Shown piece after piece: positions 1-7,093 of a stretch of 12,275 nt of DNA (the first letter of the stretch is position 1; every line of letters starts with the position of its first letter). The translations under genes and the position numbers were made by a program. Source of the DNA: Christensenellaceae bacterium (GTDB lineage: Bacteria > Bacillota > Clostridia > Christensenellales > CAAEEZ01); contig JAHHUG010000037.1 of the NCBI GenBank assembly GCA_020024085.1, positions 1-12,275 of the forward strand, in the 5' to 3' direction. Below the pieces are notes generated by a model. That model was given only the letters and a program-made list of their open reading frames with translations, ran no database searches and was not told the DNA's origin.

Positions 1-31
1 CTATTTTATATTTTTTGAGAAAGGAATATAT

Positions 32-303
32 ATGGCAAAAAAAACTTTTGATAATGTTTTACAAGTAGAAAATCTTGTAAAACATATTTAAATAAACACA
101 AGATTACTGTCTTTCAAAGAATGACTGGATATGAATATTTGATGTTTATGGCAGATATTTTTGGTGTATCAAAGGAAGATGGAAAATTAAGATAAGAATT
201 TGAAAATGTATTCAAATTAAAAGATGATGTTTATAAGGAAATTAATACATATTCACACGGAATGAAACAAAAAATCTGTATGATGGGTTCCTTGGTTCAT
301 TCG
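32..303 (+). pseudogene. decayed ABC transporter ATP-binding protein
   Basis: These are remnants of an ABC-transporter ATPase. A good ribosome site (AAGGA, 21-25) precedes ATG 32, and 19 codons give a typical ABC N-terminus ending LQVENLVKHI, then TAA at 89-91. The next recognisable part is in another frame (about 91-303): RMTGYEYLMFMADIFGVSKE, the helical region after the Q-loop. An in-frame TAA at 193-195 interrupts it. It resumes through the signature-motif equivalent YSHGMKQK and stops aligning after GSLVHS, where Walker B would follow. Walker A, the Q-loop, Walker B and the H-loop are therefore missing. Seen directly: the deletion, frame change, stop and truncation. Inferred: a drug or bacitracin-type exporter ATPase, because that subfamily often has SxGMKQK and MTGxEYL. 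It cannot bind ATP as it stands. The fragment after 303 (ATALIMPLMTVFSIKLVEE) is hydrophobic and of unknown origin. Confidence 0.8.
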
Positions 304-395
304 TATGTTTTTCAATATTTTGCAACAGCTTTAATTATGCCTTTAATGACAGTATTTAGCATAAAACTTGTTGAAGAATTTACCTTCGATTATAC

Positions 396-788
396 ATGCC
401 ACGAGCCAAAGCCAACAGTTACGCTTGGGGTGGTAAAAATATTTATTATAGACAAGATTATGTTGCAGAATGTGATTATAATATTAATACCGACTCTAGA
501 TTAATTTGCAAGGGTAAAATTAATATCTATTACGATAAAGGTGGAATTTTTAGTAAAGCTGATAGTGGATTTATAGGTGGTGTAATAGAGCTTCAAGGTA
601 ATGGTAAGGTAAATATTCAAGCAAAATCATTTGTTGAATACGATATGGAAGAAGTTAATAAAGTTCATGCTGAAGGACCATTTAGCCTAAGTAATAAAGG
701 TACAAATCGTACTATTCACTTTATTACATACATAAATAATGTTAATAACAAAGCAGTAGCAGGATATATTTATACAAGCCAAAGCTAA
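396..788 (+). CDS. hypothetical protein, possibly a truncated remnant
   Basis: This is a 130-residue ORF that I do not recognise. It starts at ATG 396, but no ribosome site precedes that codon, and the frame is open only back to 375. It overlaps the run-on of the decayed ABC ATPase in another frame. The product is polar, has no signal peptide or membrane segment, and is rich in Asn, Lys, Gly and Tyr in alternating patterns typical of beta-strands (for example GGVIELQGNGKVNIQAKSF). It could be the C-terminal end of a larger surface or secreted protein left when the upstream DNA was deleted. A strong terminator follows 28 bases after the stop, which suggests the original gene really ended here. 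Whether it is translated is doubtful. Confidence 0.4.
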   Translation: MPRAKANSYAWGGKNIYYRQDYVAECDYNINTDSRLICKGKINIYYDKGGIFSKADSGFIGGVIELQGNGKVNIQAKSFVEYDMEEVNKVHAEGPFSLSNKGTNRTIHFITYINNVNNKAVAGYIYTSQS

Positions 789-815
789 TCAATAATTTAG
801 CTATAATAAAATTAT

Positions 816-849
816 GGAATGAGTTTACTTTTAAGCTCATTCCTTTTTT
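816..849 (+). terminator. Rho-independent terminator after the pseudogene region
   Basis: A 12-bp stem, GGAATGAGTTTA (816-827) with TAAGCTCATTCC (832-843), has one G-T wobble, a CTTT loop and a run of six T (844-849). It is a textbook intrinsic terminator for the ORF ending at 788. Confidence 0.9.
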
Positions 850-905
850 ATAATTTATATTGTATAGTATATATAATATTATCACGGATATGTTTATAGT
901 TAATA

Positions 906-934
906 TTGACTTTGATATAGCATAATGATAAAAT
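906..934 (+). promoter_or_regulatory. sigma-A promoter of the zinc-ribbon/Sel1 gene
   Basis: The -35 box TTGACT (906-911), a 17-base spacer and the -10 box TAAAAT (929-934) lie 30 bases upstream of ATG 964, leaving a short leader with the ribosome site GTGAGGA (954-960). Confidence 0.7.
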
Positions 935-963
935 TATATTTAGTAATATATTTGTGAGGAATT

Positions 964-2226
964 ATGAAAACCTATAAGTGTAAAATATGTAGCACCGAGT
1001 GGACAGTAGAGGATAACGAAGTTGTAAAGTTTTGTCCAGTTTGCTATACAAAGGTCGGTATAGATGAGTCTATTAACGAGGTTAATACAAAGGCTATCTT
1101 TAGACAAGTACAAGGACTACTAGAAAATAATAGATTTAAGGAGGCTGTTGCACTTCTTCAAAGGGCAATCACTAGAGGCGATGCCTATGCTGAATATATG
1201 CTTGGCGAGTGCTATAACAGTGGTTGGGGTGTTGATAAGGATAAAGACAAGGCGATAGAACTATTTACTCAATCGGCAGAACAAGGCTACGTAAAGGCAC
1301 AATATGAGCTTGCAATGAGCTATTGTAGAAGTTTTACAAATGATATTGAGGTATTGCATAGTGCAGAATACTGGTTTGATAAGGCACTAAAACAAGGCTT
1401 CAAGTGTGAAAAAGAGCAAGCTATTGTAAAGAAAAAACTTGCAGATTTGTACGAGTTTGGAGTAAGTACGGCAATGGACGAGGTAAGGGCTTTGGAGTTA
1501 TACGAGGAGGCTTGCGACCTTGATATTACTAGCCTTGGGTACGAAGTGCCATTGTGCTATTTCTACGGAATTGGTGTGGAAAAAAATTATAAAATGGCAT
1601 CAATTATTTTTGATACATTTGCAAATAATGGCAATATTCTTTCAAAAAAATATCTTGCAATTTGCTATCAAAATGGACTTGGCGTGGAAAGGGATATCGA
1701 AAAGGCTATGAGCTTATACAAAGAGGTGTACGAAGATGAACTAAAGCTTATTGAGACCTCCTATGATGAAAATAATGAAGAAAGCGTAGCAAACCACGAT
1801 GAAAATTTGTTTAGTCAAGTAAGTATGCAATTATCAAAGTATAATGACCTTGAAAAATGGCTAATTAAAGCAAGTGAAAAAGGTGATTTGTATGGCGAAT
1901 GTGAGCTTGGTTGGTACTATTTCCATAAGGCGATTTGGTATACCAAAAAAGTCAATTATTCTTCAAAGGTGGTTGCAAACGAAAAGTCAAAATTGCTTCA
2001 AACCGATAAACTACAACAATATTACGATACTGCATTCAAGCTATTTGAAAGTTCTAGTAATAAAGAATTTAGAAATGCTATGTACCTACTTGCATACTGC
2101 TATGAATATGGACTAGGTACAAAGAAAAATCTAAAACTTGCAAAAAAATATTACAAAAATGCAATTACACCAGAGGATACATTTGCTAAAAAGATACTTA
2201 AAAAGCCTAAATTCTGGTTTAGATAA
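964..2226 (+). CDS. zinc-ribbon and Sel1-like repeat protein
   Basis: This is a 420-residue soluble protein. Residues 6-27 form a small zinc ribbon with two CxxC knuckles (C6-C9 and C24-C27). The rest is alpha-helical solenoid made of Sel1-like (TPR-related) repeats. The clearest are near residues 74-108 (AEYMLGECYNSGWGV), 190-222 (PLCYFYGIGVEKN), 227-255 (LAICYQNGLGVERD) and 371-405 (LLAYCYEYGLGTKKN), each with the G-x-G-V/T turn followed by an A-x-x-x-[FY] helix. Repeats between about 110 and 185 and between 260 and 345 are degenerate. Sel1 repeats usually mediate protein-protein contacts; no enzymatic domain is visible and the specific partner is unknown. There is no signal peptide or membrane segment, so it is probably cytoplasmic. 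The gene stands alone with its own promoter and ends ahead of a terminator shared with the convergent aminopeptidase. The ribosome site GTGAGGA sits close to ATG, but no better start exists. Confidence 0.85.
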   Translation: MKTYKCKICSTEWTVEDNEVVKFCPVCYTKVGIDESINEVNTKAIFRQVQGLLENNRFKEAVALLQRAITRGDAYAEYMLGECYNSGWGVDKDKDKAIELFTQSAEQGYVKAQYELAMSYCRSFTNDIEVLHSAEYWFDKALKQGFKCEKEQAIVKKKLADLYEFGVSTAMDEVRALELYEEACDLDITSLGYEVPLCYFYGIGVEKNYKMASIIFDTFANNGNILSKKYLAICYQNGLGVERDIEKAMSLYKEVYEDELKLIETSYDENNEESVANHDENLFSQVSMQLSKYNDLEKWLIKASEKGDLYGECELGWYYFHKAIWYTKKVNYSSKVVANEKSKLLQTDKLQQYYDTAFKLFESSSNKEFRNAMYLLAYCYEYGLGTKKNLKLAKKYYKNAITPEDTFAKKILKKPKFWFR

Positions 2227-2365
2227 TAGGGTAGAAAGTTACCGTTTTTATAAATACTATTTATATTCTTATAGTTAGAATAGGCTTATATAATCAATCA
2301 ATATGGCAGATTTGCCTGACTAACATATTCAAAAAAATAGTTTATAAAATAGAAGTATATAATAT

Positions 2366-2396
2366 AAAAAGAGATAGTAATTTGCTATCTCTTTTA
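2366..2396. terminator. bidirectional terminator between convergent genes
   Basis: The stem AAAAGAGATAG (2367-2377) pairs with CTATCTCTTTT (2385-2395) around a 7-base loop. It has T residues on the right for the + strand and A residues on the left, which become T on the minus strand. It can therefore end both the Sel1 gene (+) and the aminopeptidase (-). The remaining bases between 2227 and 2365 show no gene. Confidence 0.85.
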
Positions 2397-2457
2397 TTTT
2401 TATAAAATATTAATAATTGTTAATTAATAACCAAATATAATACTTAATGTATCAAAA

Positions 2458-3681
2458 CTATATGATAAAGTTACCATTATGCATAATTAAGGTTTCTTCA
2501 TTACCTTTAATACCTATTACTTCAAGGTCAGATGTGCCTATCATAAAGTCAACATGTTTTGAAGATTTGTTGATACCTAAATTGTCTTGTTCGCTCTCAT
2601 TTAATTCTTCTGCACCCTTAACCATAGGGTAGGCTTCACCTATTGCAAGGTGGCAACTTGCATTTTCATCAAATAGTGTTTCGTAAAATAGTGTATTTAG
2701 GTTTCTTATAGGAGAGTCAAATTGCACAAGAGCAATTTCGCCAAGGTAGTGTGAACCTTCATCGCTTTCGATAATTGCCTTTAGTGTGTCGTATCCTTTT
2801 TTAGCACCATAATCAACTATTTTTCCGTTTTCTAATTTTAGGTAAAATTCATCTACCATTTTACCGTTATGGATTAGTGGCATACTTGAGTAAACTATTC
2901 CGTTTACATCGTTTTTGTTTGGTAAAGAAAATACCTCTTCTGTTGGCATATTTGCAGTGAACTGAATACCATCTTGGCTAAGTTCGTTACCACCACTAAA
3001 GTAATAGCCTTTTGGCATACCAACAACAAGGTTAGTACCTAGTTTGTTAGTAATTTTTATTGAGTCAAACTGCTTGTTTGTTAGATAATTGCTTCTATTT
3101 TGTAAATTGTTGATGTGTTCTTCCCACGCCTTGATACTATCTTCCTTGTCTAGTCGCATAGTTTTTAGTATCATTTCCCATAGGTTATCCATTGCCTTAT
3201 CTATTGGTAAACTTGGGAACATCTTTTTTGCCCAACTTTCGTTTGGAACAGCACATAAGCTCCACCTAATTTTATTGCTTGTTGCTGCATCGTAATATCT
3301 TTTTAGTAGCTCATTTCTTCTTTTTGCAACAGCACCTATAAGGTCGCTGTCAATATCCTCAAATAACTCTGGATTGTCGGATAAAATTGCTACATAACAC
3401 ATTTTTTTATCAGCAACCGAGTTTGCTCTATCGGCATACCACTTAGGTATATCAAGCAAGTTTTCCTTTGTTTCGTATAGGTATGATAGCTTTTTGATTT
3501 CGTCATCGCTAAACATCATTTCTACCTTTGATGCACCATTATCGTAAGCAGATTTTACAATAGCTCTTGCAAGGGGTAAGCCATTTTCATTAAAGCTAAT
3601 CATTAATTTGTCGCCTTTTTGAATATTGATACCAACCTTTACTACAAGTTCTGCATATTTTGTTAATAATTCGTTAGTCAT
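2458..3681 (-). CDS. ampS: M29-family metallo-aminopeptidase (AmpS/PepS type)
   Basis: This is a 407-residue cytoplasmic aminopeptidase, close to the usual M29 length of about 410. M29 enzymes remove N-terminal residues from peptides using a two-metal centre. The metal-binding motifs are all visible: Glu in MPTEEVFSLP (E248/E249), Glu in HYLGEIALVQ (E315), His in ASCHLAIGEAYP (H344), and His and Asp in KHVDFMIG (H376, D378). The N-terminal half (about 1-200) matches the family's substrate-gating domain, with LAxxxVKxGxNIQKGD near the start. ATG 3681 has an AAGAGG ribosome site (complement of 3687-3692) with 5 bases between. It is a single-gene unit with a near-perfect promoter upstream and its own terminator downstream, so it is probably a constitutive housekeeping peptidase for peptide turnover. 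No key residue appears to be missing. The gene symbol follows the Bacillus and Staphylococcus name; substrate preference cannot be read from sequence. Confidence 0.93.
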   Translation of the reverse strand: MTNELLTKYAELVVKVGINIQKGDKLMISFNENGLPLARAIVKSAYDNGASKVEMMFSDDEIKKLSYLYETKENLLDIPKWYADRANSVADKKMCYVAILSDNPELFEDIDSDLIGAVAKRRNELLKRYYDAATSNKIRWSLCAVPNESWAKKMFPSLPIDKAMDNLWEMILKTMRLDKEDSIKAWEEHINNLQNRSNYLTNKQFDSIKITNKLGTNLVVGMPKGYYFSGGNELSQDGIQFTANMPTEEVFSLPNKNDVNGIVYSSMPLIHNGKMVDEFYLKLENGKIVDYGAKKGYDTLKAIIESDEGSHYLGEIALVQFDSPIRNLNTLFYETLFDENASCHLAIGEAYPMVKGAEELNESEQDNLGINKSSKHVDFMIGTSDLEVIGIKGNEETLIMHNGNFII

Positions 3682-3709
3682 ATTTACCTCTTTTTATAAA
3701 TATAAAATA

Positions 3710-3738
3710 ATTATACTACAAAACCCACCCTAAATCAA
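3710..3738 (-). promoter_or_regulatory. sigma-A promoter of the M29 aminopeptidase
   Basis: On the minus strand, TTGATT (3738-3733), a 17-base spacer and a consensus TATAAT (3715-3710) lie 28 bases upstream of the start codon at 3681. Confidence 0.85.
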
Positions 3739-3855
3739 CAGGGGTATATGTAATATGTTTGACTATATTAGGCTTTAATATAACTTATTTTTAAATTTTT
3801 CGTTTCGAAAATATTAGCATTATTTTGGTGATTGTATGTATTTTTACAATAATTA

Positions 3856-3884
3856 TTTACAAAATTAACTAATTAGTATAAAAT
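3856..3884 (+). promoter_or_regulatory. candidate promoter of the lemA operon
   Basis: TTTACA (3856-3861), a 17-base spacer and TAAAAT (3879-3884) lie 41 bases upstream of the lemA start. A perfect 10-bp palindrome, ACTAATTAGT (3868-3877), sits in the spacer and could be an operator or chance in AT-rich DNA. The 3739-3855 stretch between the divergent promoters shows only a weak TTTTCG/CGAAAA hairpin near 3797-3811. Confidence 0.5.
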
Positions 3885-3912
3885 TAAAGTAGAATACAAT
3901 TATAATATTGAT

Positions 3913-3917
3913 GGAGG
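3913..3917 (+). promoter_or_regulatory. lemA: ribosome binding site fixing the lemA start at 3926
   Basis: GGAGG stands 8 bases before ATG 3926. The longer reading frame from TTG 3908 or ATG 3911 would place this Shine-Dalgarno sequence inside the coding region, so 3926 is the better start. Confidence 0.85.
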
Positions 3918-3925
3918 TATTTATT

Positions 3926-4498
3926 ATGTCAACTGGTGCGATTGTAGGTATTGTAGTTGCCGTTGTTTTACTAATAGCCATTGTTGCTATTGTTGCTTGG
4001 GCAATCTCTACACGAAATAAATTTGTAACAATGGAAGAGGGTGTTAATGAGGCATTTTCTACAATGGACGTTTATCTAAAAAAGAGGTTTGACCTTATCC
4101 CAAATCTTGTTGAAACTGTTAAAGGTTATGCTAAACACGAGAGTGAAACACTTACTAATGTAATTGCTGCAAGAAATGCAACAAATACACAAAACCTTAA
4201 CGACAAAATCAAGGCAGAGGGCGAACTTACTAATGCTTTATCAAAATTGATGATGTTGTCAGAAAGTTATCCAGACCTTAAAGCTGATAGACAATTTTTG
4301 AATTTGCAAAATGAGCTTCAATCTATTGAAACAGAGATTGCTCATTCAAGAAAATACTACAATGGTAATGTTAAGAACTATAACACTGCAATTAGGGTAT
4401 TCCCTGCAAACTTGATTGCTAATCATATGAAACTTGAAAAGAAAACATTTTTCGAGATTGATGAGGCAAGCAGACAAAATGTAAAGGTATCATTCTAA
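3926..4498 (+). CDS. lemA: LemA family membrane protein
   Basis: This is a 190-residue LemA family protein. A short N-terminus and a single hydrophobic helix (about residues 5-26, GIVVAVVLLIAIVAIVAWAI) are followed by the hallmark helical-bundle sequence: RNKFVTMEEGVNEAFSTMDV, then KKRFDLIPNLVETVKGYAKHE, LTNVIAARN, and later RQFLNLQNELQSIETEI, RKYYNGNVKNYNTAIRVFP and FFEIDE near the C-terminus. Family members of this length and layout are anchored with a short N-terminus outside and a soluble helical bundle; their molecular role is still poorly defined. It lies 15 bases upstream of a DUF2207 gene. LemA with a partner bearing a glycine-rich tail (TPM or DUF2207 proteins) is a recurrent bacterial gene pair, which suggests that the two proteins work together at the membrane. 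That partnership is an inference from gene order. Confidence 0.95.
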   Translation: MSTGAIVGIVVAVVLLIAIVAIVAWAISTRNKFVTMEEGVNEAFSTMDVYLKKRFDLIPNLVETVKGYAKHESETLTNVIAARNATNTQNLNDKIKAEGELTNALSKLMMLSESYPDLKADRQFLNLQNELQSIETEIAHSRKYYNGNVKNYNTAIRVFPANLIANHMKLEKKTFFEIDEASRQNVKVSF

Positions 4499-4513
4499 AG
4501 ATATCGACTTAAA

Positions 4514-6442
4514 ATGATAAAAAAAGTATCAAAAAGTTTAATAATTATTGCTATATGTATAATGGCTTTTGCTTGTTTTTTAATCCCAAATAACGAGCAA
4601 GTTATCCAAACCGAGCAATTTATCGTAAGTAATAATCTATACTCAAATAATGCTGTTGCGACAAGTGACAGTGGTTTTGAGATAGATAATTATAGTGCGA
4701 AAATTGATTGCAGTGAGGGTAGAAAAGCAAAAGTAACCGAGCAAATTACGGTAATATATCACGAATATAGACACGGAATTTATCGTGATTTGAATATGGC
4801 AAATGGCGAAGATTACTCAAAGATTTCTGTGCAAGGTGCAGAGTTTAGCCTTGAAAAAAATTATGACTATATTAGATTGATTATCGGTAGTGCAGATAGG
4901 TATGAAAATATGGAAGTACCTATACAATATACAATAAGTTATCATGTTGTTATGCCAAAATTTGAGGACAGCAAGGATAGTTTGTTGTACAATGTTGTGC
5001 CATACGGCTTTACTACCTCTATTAATAGTTTTGATGTTGATATGACTTTGCCAACAAGTACTGTTTTAGGCTTGCAAGTACATTCAGGTTATATGGGTAT
5101 AGAGGGCAATCCTTATTCTGAGTATGAGCTTAAGGGTAATCATTTATTAATCCGTAATAAAGAAGGAATGCAACTAAATAGCGAAAGTGGAGTCGGCGTA
5201 AGGATAGATTTTCCAAGTGGTACTCTTGCTAAAGTTGTAAATCTTGAACCATTATATATTTTCCTAGTTGGAGCAGTAATACTGATTGCTGCAATTGTTG
5301 TACTATTTGTGTTTGGTAGAGATGACAAAATTGTGGAGGTTGTTAGATTTGACCCACCTTACAATATGTCTCCAACCGATGTAGGCTACTTGATTGATGG
5401 CAAAATAGATAATGAAGATATTACAAATTTATTTTTCCATTGGGCAAAACTTGGAGCTATGGAGATTCACGAGGAGGATGATAACCTCGTTTTTGTAAAA
5501 ACTGGTGAACTTCCTGATACTTGTAAACCCTATGAAAAATCGTTATTTGCTAGTTTGTTCTTAACTGGAAAGATTGTAAATCCAAATAATTTCAATTCAA
5601 CCTTTATAGATAAGTTTGTAAACTGTAAATCATCTATAAAAAAAGAATTTGCAGGCAAAATATATACTAAACAAAGTAAAAATATAAGCAAATTGTTTAT
5701 GTTGCTTGCTGTGCTTTTTGTAATGATAGTTAGTACGCTTAGTGATTATATTAAGTATGGTGCAATGGATTTGAGTATTGGATTCCTTGGTATTATTATT
5801 GGTTTTGTTGTACTTGGATACTATTCAATGGGTAAAGTACTTATGGAACACATTTTCAAGATACATCAAAAAAATAAACGGATAATGTATTTTTTAGGTT
5901 ATGGTTTACTCGGTGTGGTTATTGCAGTTGCAGGTATGTTTTTGCTTAGCTTTATGCAAAAATTTACTTTGATTAAAAGTTTTTGTATGATAATTTGTCC
6001 TATATTAACTTGTTGGATTGCACCATATATTTGTAAAAGAACCGATGAATATAACGAAATTTTGGGCGAAATCCTTGGCTTTAGAAACTTTATTTTGGTT
6101 GCAGAAAAGGATAGATTAGAGGCTTTAGTTAAGGATAATCCCGAGTACTATTACGATATATTGCCTTATGCAAATGTTCTTGGTGTAACCGATATCCTTC
6201 AAGATAAATTTAAGGATATTCCTCTTGAAATGCCATATTGGTATCGTTCAAATAATATCACTTTATTTGATATTTATATGATGAATAATATTAGCCGTAC
6301 ACTAAATGGTGCAGTTGTTAGTCAAGTTGCTAGTGCTACTGCAAAAGGTGTAGGAAATTCCGTTTCTAAATTCGGTGGAGGTAGTTCCGGTGGTGGATTT
6401 AGTGGTGGAGGCTTCGGTGGTGGAGGTGGTGGTAGTTGGTAA
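4514..6442 (+). CDS. DUF2207 membrane protein with glycine-rich C-terminal tail
   Basis: This is a 642-residue integral membrane protein of the DUF2207 (YciQ-like) family. A signal-type helix (about 7-25) leads to an extracytoplasmic beta-rich DUF2207 domain (about 50-235). It includes the family-typical segment around 75-95 (TEQITVIYHEYRHGIYRDL). A membrane helix spans about 246-268, followed by the conserved cytoplasmic segment PPYNMSPTDVGYLIDG (281-296) and a winged-helix-like stretch ending near KSLFASLF. Four further helices lie near 393-411, 420-437, 458-480 and 485-506. The C-terminal part has the family LPYANVLGV motif (about 550-558) and ends in a flexible Gly/Ser tail closing with Trp (621-642). 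No enzymatic residues are known to me. No strong ribosome site precedes ATG 4514, so translation may depend on coupling to lemA 15 bases upstream. The two genes form one operon ending at the terminator at 6467. Confidence 0.9.
   Translation: MIKKVSKSLIIIAICIMAFACFLIPNNEQVIQTEQFIVSNNLYSNNAVATSDSGFEIDNYSAKIDCSEGRKAKVTEQITVIYHEYRHGIYRDLNMANGEDYSKISVQGAEFSLEKNYDYIRLIIGSADRYENMEVPIQYTISYHVVMPKFEDSKDSLLYNVVPYGFTTSINSFDVDMTLPTSTVLGLQVHSGYMGIEGNPYSEYELKGNHLLIRNKEGMQLNSESGVGVRIDFPSGTLAKVVNLEPLYIFLVGAVILIAAIVVLFVFGRDDKIVEVVRFDPPYNMSPTDVGYLIDGKIDNEDITNLFFHWAKLGAMEIHEEDDNLVFVKTGELPDTCKPYEKSLFASLFLTGKIVNPNNFNSTFIDKFVNCKSSIKKEFAGKIYTKQSKNISKLFMLLAVLFVMIVSTLSDYIKYGAMDLSIGFLGIIIGFVVLGYYSMGKVLMEHIFKIHQKNKRIMYFLGYGLLGVVIAVAGMFLLSFMQKFTLIKSFCMIICPILTCWIAPYICKRTDEYNEILGEILGFRNFILVAEKDRLEALVKDNPEYYYDILPYANVLGVTDILQDKFKDIPLEMPYWYRSNNITLFDIYMMNNISRTLNGAVVSQVASATAKGVGNSVSKFGGGSSGGGFSGGGFGGGGGGSW
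6374..6439 (+). repeat. GGT/GGA low-complexity tract coding for the glycine tail
   Basis: This is a G-rich run of GGT and GGA codons in otherwise AT-rich DNA, encoding the Gly/Ser tail of the DUF2207 protein. Such tracts can change length by slippage; several GG runs are close enough for weak G-quadruplex potential on the coding strand. Confidence 0.7.
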
Positions 6443-6464
6443 ACTACTATCAAAAATAATTAAT

Positions 6465-6497
6465 ATAAAAGTCGACTTTTATGGTCGACTTTTTTTA
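6465..6497 (+). terminator. terminator of the lemA-DUF2207 operon
   Basis: AAAGTCGAC (6468-6476) pairs with GTCGACTTT (6484-6492) around a TTTTATG loop, followed by a T run. The left half is itself an 18-bp perfect palindrome centred on GTCGAC (6465-6482), so two alternative hairpins compete. The rest of the gap to 6650 is AT-rich with no gene that I can see. Confidence 0.85.
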
Positions 6498-6655
6498 TAT
6501 TATTTCACAAATTTTATGTGCTTTTTATATGTATTCTAATATATTTTTATATTTCAATTTTAATAAATGATAGTTTATTTATTCAAAATAGATGCTTAAA
6601 CATTGAATTATGCAATAAAATAAAATTTTTCCATTTTGTAAAAATTGGCATTTGT

Positions 6656-6685
6656 CACAATAAAACAAGCCTTTAGCATATTATA
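6656..6685 (+). promoter_or_regulatory. candidate SigK (mother-cell) promoter of the SleC-like operon
   Basis: CACA (6656-6659), a 16-base spacer and GCATATTATA (6676-6685) fit the Bacillus-type SigK consensus mACm-N16-gCATAnnnTA. A sigma-A TATAAT (6684-6689) overlaps, but no -35 box lies at the right distance. SigK control would fit a late-sporulation enzyme. This is a pattern match only; AT-rich DNA makes chance matches possible. Confidence 0.5.
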
Positions 6686-6701
6686 TAATACTAAATTTTG
6701 C

Positions 6702-6705
6702 GAGG
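6702..6705 (+). promoter_or_regulatory. ribosome binding site fixing the start at 6711
   Basis: GAGG lies 5 bases before ATG 6711. The alternative upstream start TTG 6645 has no ribosome site and would lie upstream of the candidate promoter. Confidence 0.75.
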
Positions 6706-6710
6706 TATGT

Positions 6711-7085
6711 ATGCAAGGAAGATTAATTGTATTTACTTACACGACAAAAGCTGTACTTCCACTTGAGAATACGGATATATATATTACCAATGTGGAAAAA
6801 ACTGAACTACTAAAAAAGTTGACTACGGATAGCAATGGTAAAACGGAAGTGGTTTCAATAGATACTCCGGATATTAGCAATTCATTGTCTCCAGAAAACG
6901 AGTTGCCTGTATTTAAATCCGTTTCGGTTTTTGCAAAAAAAGATGGATATTTCAACCTGCTTGTTAATGGGGTGCAGATTTTCCCAGATAGGACATCTAT
7001 TCAAAATATTATGATGGTACCACTACCAGATAATTATACGGGGGATAATACTGAAGTAGTAGAGATTCCACCTCAAAATTTATAG
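6711..7085 (+). CDS. stand-alone SleC prodomain-like protein
   Basis: This is a 124-residue protein resembling the N-terminal pre/pro region of the clostridial cortex-lytic enzyme SleC. It has a transthyretin-like (carboxypeptidase regulatory-like) beta-sandwich: MQGRLIVFTY at the start, LPLENTDIYIT, a TDSNGKTEVVSIDTP turn, SVSVFAKKDGYFNLLVNGVQIF and a closing IMMVPL. By recollection, Clostridioides difficile SleC opens with a comparable sequence and has the same GY...V.G.QI..., VPL pattern. There, however, this domain is fused to the SpoIID-like core. Here a TAG stop (7083-7085) separates it from the core gene 8 bases downstream. In known SleC enzymes the N-terminal region keeps the protein inactive until Csp proteases cut it; here the piece would have to act in trans. 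No signal peptide is present, as expected for a mother-cell product. The homology call is good; function as a separate chaperone or inhibitor is inference. Confidence 0.75.
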   Translation: MQGRLIVFTYTTKAVLPLENTDIYITNVEKTELLKKLTTDSNGKTEVVSIDTPDISNSLSPENELPVFKSVSVFAKKDGYFNLLVNGVQIFPDRTSIQNIMMVPLPDNYTGDNTEVVEIPPQNL

Positions 7086-7090
7086 GAGGG
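7084..7090 (+). promoter_or_regulatory. ribosome binding site of the SleC-like core gene
   Basis: AGGAGGG overlaps the stop codon of the prodomain gene and sits 3-4 bases before ATG 7094, giving coupled but independent initiation on the core gene. Confidence 0.85.
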
Positions 7091-7093
7091 TGT

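Noticed and set aside
2305..2316. Small hairpin GGCA-GATT-TGCC after the Sel1 gene
   Set aside because: A 4-bp stem without a T-run is too weak; the clear terminator is at 2366-2396.
2447..3295. Plus-strand ORFs within the aminopeptidase gene
   Set aside because: They are antisense shadows of a clearly conserved M29 gene, with no ribosome sites or recognisable products.
3908..3925. Longer lemA start at TTG 3908 or ATG 3911
   Set aside because: It would put the GGAGG ribosome site inside the coding region; ATG 3926 has the correct spacing and leaves a typical LemA N-terminus.
6645..6710. Longer start (TTG 6645) for the prodomain-like gene
   Set aside because: There is no ribosome site, it lies upstream of the candidate promoter, and the extra residues do not match the family. 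ATG 6711 has GAGG at good spacing.
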